The notes under the pieces: model-generated
Databases searched by the model: none
Seen by the model: the letters and a program-made list of their open reading frames with translations, nothing else
What the model was told of the DNA's origin: nothing
Part shown: positions 60,826-64,000 of the stretch, piece by piece
Layout: each line of letters starts with the position of its first letter
Numbering within the stretch: the stretch's first letter is position 1
Source of the DNA: Candidatus Eiseniibacteriota bacterium
Lineage (GTDB): Bacteria > Eisenbacteria > RBG-16-71-46 > CAIMUX01
Direction of reading: 5' to 3'
Length of the DNA stretch: 64,000 nucleotides
Assembly (NCBI GenBank): GCA_029569475.1
Contig: JAKQSZ010000007.1
Span: 61,470 to 125,469 of the forward strand
Translations under genes and position numbers: made by a program

Positions 60826-61670
60826 CGAGCATCCACCGTACGCGCCCGGCGAACGGCCTCCAGGAAGGCGCGTGCCCGCGCGGGGTCGACCGGCGCCCCG
60901 GTGAGTCCCGCTTCCTTGATCGAAGTGCCCACGATGACCCCTTCGCAGACTTGGAGCAGATCGCCGATGTTCTCGCGGGCCACGCCGCTGGCCGCGAGCA
61001 ACGGCACCCCCGCCAGGGCGGCGCGAGCCAAGCGCAGACGGGCCAGGTCCGGAGGCGCGCCGGTGCGCGGCCCCGTCACCAGAACAGCGTCGGCCAGGCC
61101 GCGCTCGACCAGGTCCCGGACCTCATCTTCCAGAGGGCGGGGGGCCAGCGGAAGGCCGTGCTTGACGGAAGCGTCCGCCCACACCTGCACCTGCGGCGCC
61201 AGCCGCGACCGCATCCGCAACGTCTCGTGAGCCTGGCCTTCGAGGATCCCCTGGTCTGTCAGGGTGGCGCCGCAGTGCACGTTCACGCGCACAAAAGCCG
61301 CGCCGACCGCGCCCGCCACCGCGATCGCCGTGGAAGCGTCATTGCGCAGCACGTTGACGCCCCAGGAGATCTCGGGCCCCATCGTGGAGATGAGGCGTTG
61401 CGCGATCGCTGTCATGGACGCGGCGGTTTCCACCGGAACCCGGTGAGGGTGGAAGGGCAGGTCCCCATAGTTCTCGATGAGCAGAACCTTGAACCCGGCC
61501 TCGACCAGCGTTCGAGCATCGGCCAGGGCTCGCTGGAAGACCATCTCCATCGAGCCTTCCCACCGGGGGCTGCCCGGCAGTGGCGCGAGGTGGATCATCC
61601 CGACCACGGGTTGTCGCGCGTCCAGCAGGGCCGCTCCGGCAGGCTGGAGGGATCCTGGCACGTTGGTCAC
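60822..61670 (-). CDS. BtpA/SgcQ-family TIM-barrel protein
   Basis: 282 residues with a GTG start that overlaps the previous stop as GTGA. Family blocks: VVGMIHLAPLPGSPRW, VLLIENYGDLPFHP, GVNVLRNDASTAIAVAGAVG, FVRVNVHCGATLTDQG, ADASVKHGLPL, GTSIKEAGLTGAPVDPARAR. BtpA was first connected with photosystem I stability in cyanobacteria; in other bacteria the function is unknown and may be nucleoside or sugar metabolism. Confidence 0.9.
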   Translation of the reverse strand: MTNVPGSLQPAGAALLDARQPVVGMIHLAPLPGSPRWEGSMEMVFQRALADARTLVEAGFKVLLIENYGDLPFHPHRVPVETAASMTAIAQRLISTMGPEISWGVNVLRNDASTAIAVAGAVGAAFVRVNVHCGATLTDQGILEGQAHETLRMRSRLAPQVQVWADASVKHGLPLAPRPLEDEVRDLVERGLADAVLVTGPRTGAPPDLARLRLARAALAGVPLLAASGVARENIGDLLQVCEGVIVGTSIKEAGLTGAPVDPARARAFLEAVRRARTVDAR

Positions 61671-62296
61671 CGCAAGAATGTGTAGGTCACCAGGAACTTC
61701 AGCTCGGGGTACTCGTCCGTGATCCCGAGCTTCAGGTCCAGACGGACCGGATTCCCGGATACCGGCATGGTCCAGCCGATGATGGCCGCGAGCCCCAGAT
61801 CGGTGTCGTCGTGGCCGTCGCGGGTGATCACGTGATTGTTGTCCCGATAGGTGATGTCATCAGCCCGCCAGTGGACCAGACCGAGCGATCCGCCGAAGTA
61901 GAAGGCGCCGGCGTCTTCCACCGGGACGTCGTAGACGACGTCGCCGTTGATCGTGAATACGGTCAGGTCATCCCCGAAACCGATGTCGACGTTCGGGACC
62001 AGGCGGAGGTTCTCCGCCGGCTCGCTCAACCCCATGTGAACGCCAAGGACGAGCTGGTCAGGGTCGGAGGAGAGTCCGCCCCGCACGCCCCAGCCGTTCA
62101 CGCGCATGGGATCGGCCAGGGCCGGGGATCCGGCCGCCAGGAGCGACACCAGCACAACCCAGAAATGCACGTTCCTGTCCGCGGTGGCCGCACGCAGGGC
62201 CGAGGCCGCCAGTTTGAGGAACCGGCTCTCTCCCCCGGCCGTGGCGGCGGACATGGAGCTTCGATGGGATTCCCCACACTTCGCGCGAGAGATCAT
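61667..62296 (-). CDS. Small outer-membrane beta-barrel protein
   Basis: 209 residues from ATG 62296, with GGAGGAGG upstream. An N-terminal basic stretch and a signal segment (FWVVLVSLLAAGSPALAD) precede about eight amphipathic strands (WGVRGGLSSDPDQLVLGVHM, FTINGDVVYDVP, FYFGGSLGLVHW, RLDLKLGITDEYPELKFLVT), ending TYTFLR. It fits an OmpA-like eight-strand barrel. A downstream ATG at 62254 is possible. Coupled to BtpA by a GTGA overlap. Confidence 0.7.
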   Translation of the reverse strand: MISRAKCGESHRSSMSAATAGGESRFLKLAASALRAATADRNVHFWVVLVSLLAAGSPALADPMRVNGWGVRGGLSSDPDQLVLGVHMGLSEPAENLRLVPNVDIGFGDDLTVFTINGDVVYDVPVEDAGAFYFGGSLGLVHWRADDITYRDNNHVITRDGHDDTDLGLAAIIGWTMPVSGNPVRLDLKLGITDEYPELKFLVTYTFLR

Positions 62297-62463
62297 AAGC
62301 CTCCTCCAAGCATCCGTACCTGCGCTGGTCTCCTTGCCGGGAGCGCCGGAGCCGGAATCGACCGTCCGACCGAGGTACGGGTTCGGCGGCCCCGGGCGTC
62401 CCGCTCGTGATCGTAGCGGCCCGGAAAGAATCGGGCCAGCACGGACCGAAGCTGGAGGGCGAA

Positions 62464-64000
62464 TCACCTCAGCACAATCCGGCCCTTCCGGATGTCGTCT
62501 CCCGCCGTGAACCTGTAGAAATAGATGCCCCGCGCAAGTCCTGCGGCGTCCCAGCGGAGGCTGTGATGGCCGGCCTGTGCCCAACCTTCCGCAGGTTCTG
62601 CGATGAGCCTCCCGGACACGTCGAAGATCCGGAGCCCGACCGCGGACCCATGCGGCAACCCGTAGCGAAAGACGACCGCCTCCGCCCCGGGATTCGGGGC
62701 AGGCGAGGACCACGTGAACGCCGACGGCGGGCCCAACTCGTCCGCGCCGGATACGGGTTCGACCATCAGGTCCACCACGACCATCGTGGGGTTCTCGTCA
62801 GGATCGTTGTTCAGGATCACCAGGTACGCGCGGTGCGCGCCCGCCGACAGGCCCTCCGCATCGATGATCACCTGAACGTCCGCGGTATCGCCCGGGGCAA
62901 CAGCCCCCTCGGTCGGGACCGTCCGCAGCCAGGGCACGTCCCAACGCGGGTTGGTCTGGTCTCCCCGCGCGGCATCATCGTGCCGCCGGCCCAGGAGCCG
63001 ATGCTCTCTCGCGATCGCCGACATCTCGCGAACAGACAGTGAGCTGTCGGCCGGCACCTCGAGGATCTCGTACGCGATCGGCGCCGAACCCGCGCTGTAA
63101 ATGTGGAGAGTGGCCGAAGTCGAGTCCTGGGGCGCGGCCAAGAACTCCATGTGCAGCGGGAACACGTCGATATCCGACTCGCCGGAAACGACCAGGGTTC
63201 CGGACTGATCCGTGGTGTAGCCGTTCTCGCCCCCAGAGCCGTGATCGTTGCCGTCCAGGTCGGCGTAGGTCCAAGCTCCGTTGGCGCCGTGCTTGAACCG
63301 AAACGCGAAGTCGTAGTTCCCGGGGACGAAGATCGTGAGGCGAGCCCCGTACACGTCCCGGTCTCCATCGTCGTCGATATAGGCGCCCTCGACCCAGTTC
63401 GAATCCGGCCACGACCCGGGGAACATCCCGTCGGGGCCATAGCCCAGGTCCGCCAGGATGTCTGCCCCTTGGCCCGGAGGACTGGTCACCCCTGCCTCGG
63501 AGACCGCGCCAATGATGTCCGGCGTTTCGGACCCGGCACCGACGTGGATGCTGTCCGGGGAGACGAGGGAGCACCAGTCAACCAGCACGCAAGGGCCCTC
63601 CCGGACTTCCACGTCGTCGACGGCCCAGTCTCCATAGCGGAACACGAACCGCAGGCGGAAGAAGGGGCTCCTGTAGTTGGCGAGATCGAGTTCGACGCGC
63701 GTCCACGAGGAGGAAGGAGAGACAGTGGCAAGGCTGCTCCAGTTCCTTCCGCCGTCGCCGGACACCTCGACCCGCGGGGAAGGGGAGGCGCCACCCTTGT
63801 GCCAGAACGCAAGCCGCGGGCAAGCGGACGAGGAAAGATCCAGAGTGCCGGCGGTGGTCAGGGCGTAACTCACCGCTCCTCCACCATAGTTCACCTCCCA
63901 GGAGTGGGAAGGGCTGTGGAAGTCGCTGCTGACGAGATTCCAGGCCGAGGGCAACCAGTTGGCCTCGGTCAGGGGCCCGCCTTCCATGTCGTCCGCGAAG
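62464..64000 (-). CDS. Secreted multidomain protein with FlgD-like C-terminal sorting domain, N-terminus outside window
   Basis: The frame is open at base 64000, so only the last 512 residues are seen; they begin FADDMEGG, typical of the inside of a longer protein. First comes a lectin/MAM-like beta domain (LAFWHKGGASPSPRVEVSGD, RLRFVFRYGDWAVDDVEV), then beta-rich regions (DGMFPGSWPDSNWVEGAYID), and an Ig-like C-terminus (PAPNPGAEAVVFRYGLP, VGLRIFDVSGRLIAE, LRWDAAGLARGIYFYRF, RKGRIVLR). That ending resembles T9SS or FlgD-type sorting domains. Function unknown; likely surface-displayed or released. Confidence 0.78.
   Translation of the reverse strand, partial: FADDMEGGPLTEANWLPSAWNLVSSDFHSPSHSWEVNYGGGAVSYALTTAGTLDLSSSACPRLAFWHKGGASPSPRVEVSGDGGRNWSSLATVSPSSSWTRVELDLANYRSPFFRLRFVFRYGDWAVDDVEVREGPCVLVDWCSLVSPDSIHVGAGSETPDIIGAVSEAGVTSPPGQGADILADLGYGPDGMFPGSWPDSNWVEGAYIDDDGDRDVYGARLTIFVPGNYDFAFRFKHGANGAWTYADLDGNDHGSGGENGYTTDQSGTLVVSGESDIDVFPLHMEFLAAPQDSTSATLHIYSAGSAPIAYEILEVPADSSLSVREMSAIAREHRLLGRRHDDAARGDQTNPRWDVPWLRTVPTEGAVAPGDTADVQVIIDAEGLSAGAHRAYLVILNNDPDENPTMVVVDLMVEPVSGADELGPPSAFTWSSPAPNPGAEAVVFRYGLPHGSAVGLRIFDVSGRLIAEPAEGWAQAGHHSLRWDAAGLARGIYFYRFTAGDDIRKGRIVLR

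Overview
The window is 64 kb of high-GC bacterial chromosome with dense genes, most on the minus strand. The organism looks like a Gram-negative, environmental member of the FCB side of the tree. Two large exported proteins end in a FlgD-like Ig/C-terminal sorting domain (36129-33148, 64000-62464). There are also FG-GAP/ASPIC-UnbV repeats, outer-membrane barrels, a fused 2-oxoacid:ferredoxin oxidoreductase and a PNGase F-like enzyme. The mix is what I would expect from Candidatus Eisenbacteria or a neighbouring phylum (Krumholzibacteriota, Latescibacterota, Gemmatimonadota). This is inference; there is no rRNA or tRNA gene here to confirm it.

Layout. 1-6 kb: a cut-off secreted protein, an RG-rich disordered protein, a PNGase F-like peptide N-glycanase and a secreted oligopeptidase B. 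6-12 kb: an envelope proteolysis operon (active M16, inactive M16 fused to a LolA-like domain, S41 protease, free LolA-like protein). 12.5-18.3 kb: fused E1 dehydrogenase, YceI, N6-adenine methylase. 18.6-24.8 kb: surface protein, QueF, dodecin, then an ECF sigma/anti-sigma/DUF4097 operon with a good autoregulatory promoter. 25-31.4 kb: DnaQ-type exonuclease, a porin with a CxxCH haem motif, YceI, and RtcB coupled to a DsbD-N lipoprotein and a redoxin. 31.7-36 kb: a conserved protein of unknown function and a hydrolase/FG-GAP surface protein.

36.2-42 kb holds the most unusual set: an MBOAT acyltransferase fused to an SGNH domain, a stand-alone carrier protein, an adenylation enzyme with a proline-type specificity code, and an acyl-CoA-dehydrogenase-type flavoprotein with the base position of prolyl-carrier oxidases. 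It reads as a Dlt-like system that should oxidise a carrier-bound proline to pyrrole-2-carboxyl and pass it to an envelope or exported acceptor.

42.4-53.8 kb: TyrRS, a degenerate EAL-HDOD protein, Cu/Zn SOD, a possible GT-C membrane protein, a UvrA paralogue, a haem-oxygenase-like enzyme, a phosphoesterase and a PTS IIA-like protein. 53.9-59.5 kb: KorAB next to an orphan tandem-BMC shell protein, divergent from a sigma-54-activator-like regulator whose ATPase motifs are broken. 59.7-64 kb: ImmA/IrrE peptidase, BtpA, a small outer-membrane barrel and a cut-off secreted protein.

Two features cut across the window. Eleven short tandem or near-tandem repeat arrays, unrelated in sequence, lie in gene tails, linkers and spacers; those inside genes keep the reading frame. 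Several genes without a clear Shine-Dalgarno have a -10 box 6-10 bases before the start codon, pointing to leaderless transcripts. Many adjacent genes share ATGA or GTGA stop/start overlaps and are probably translationally coupled.
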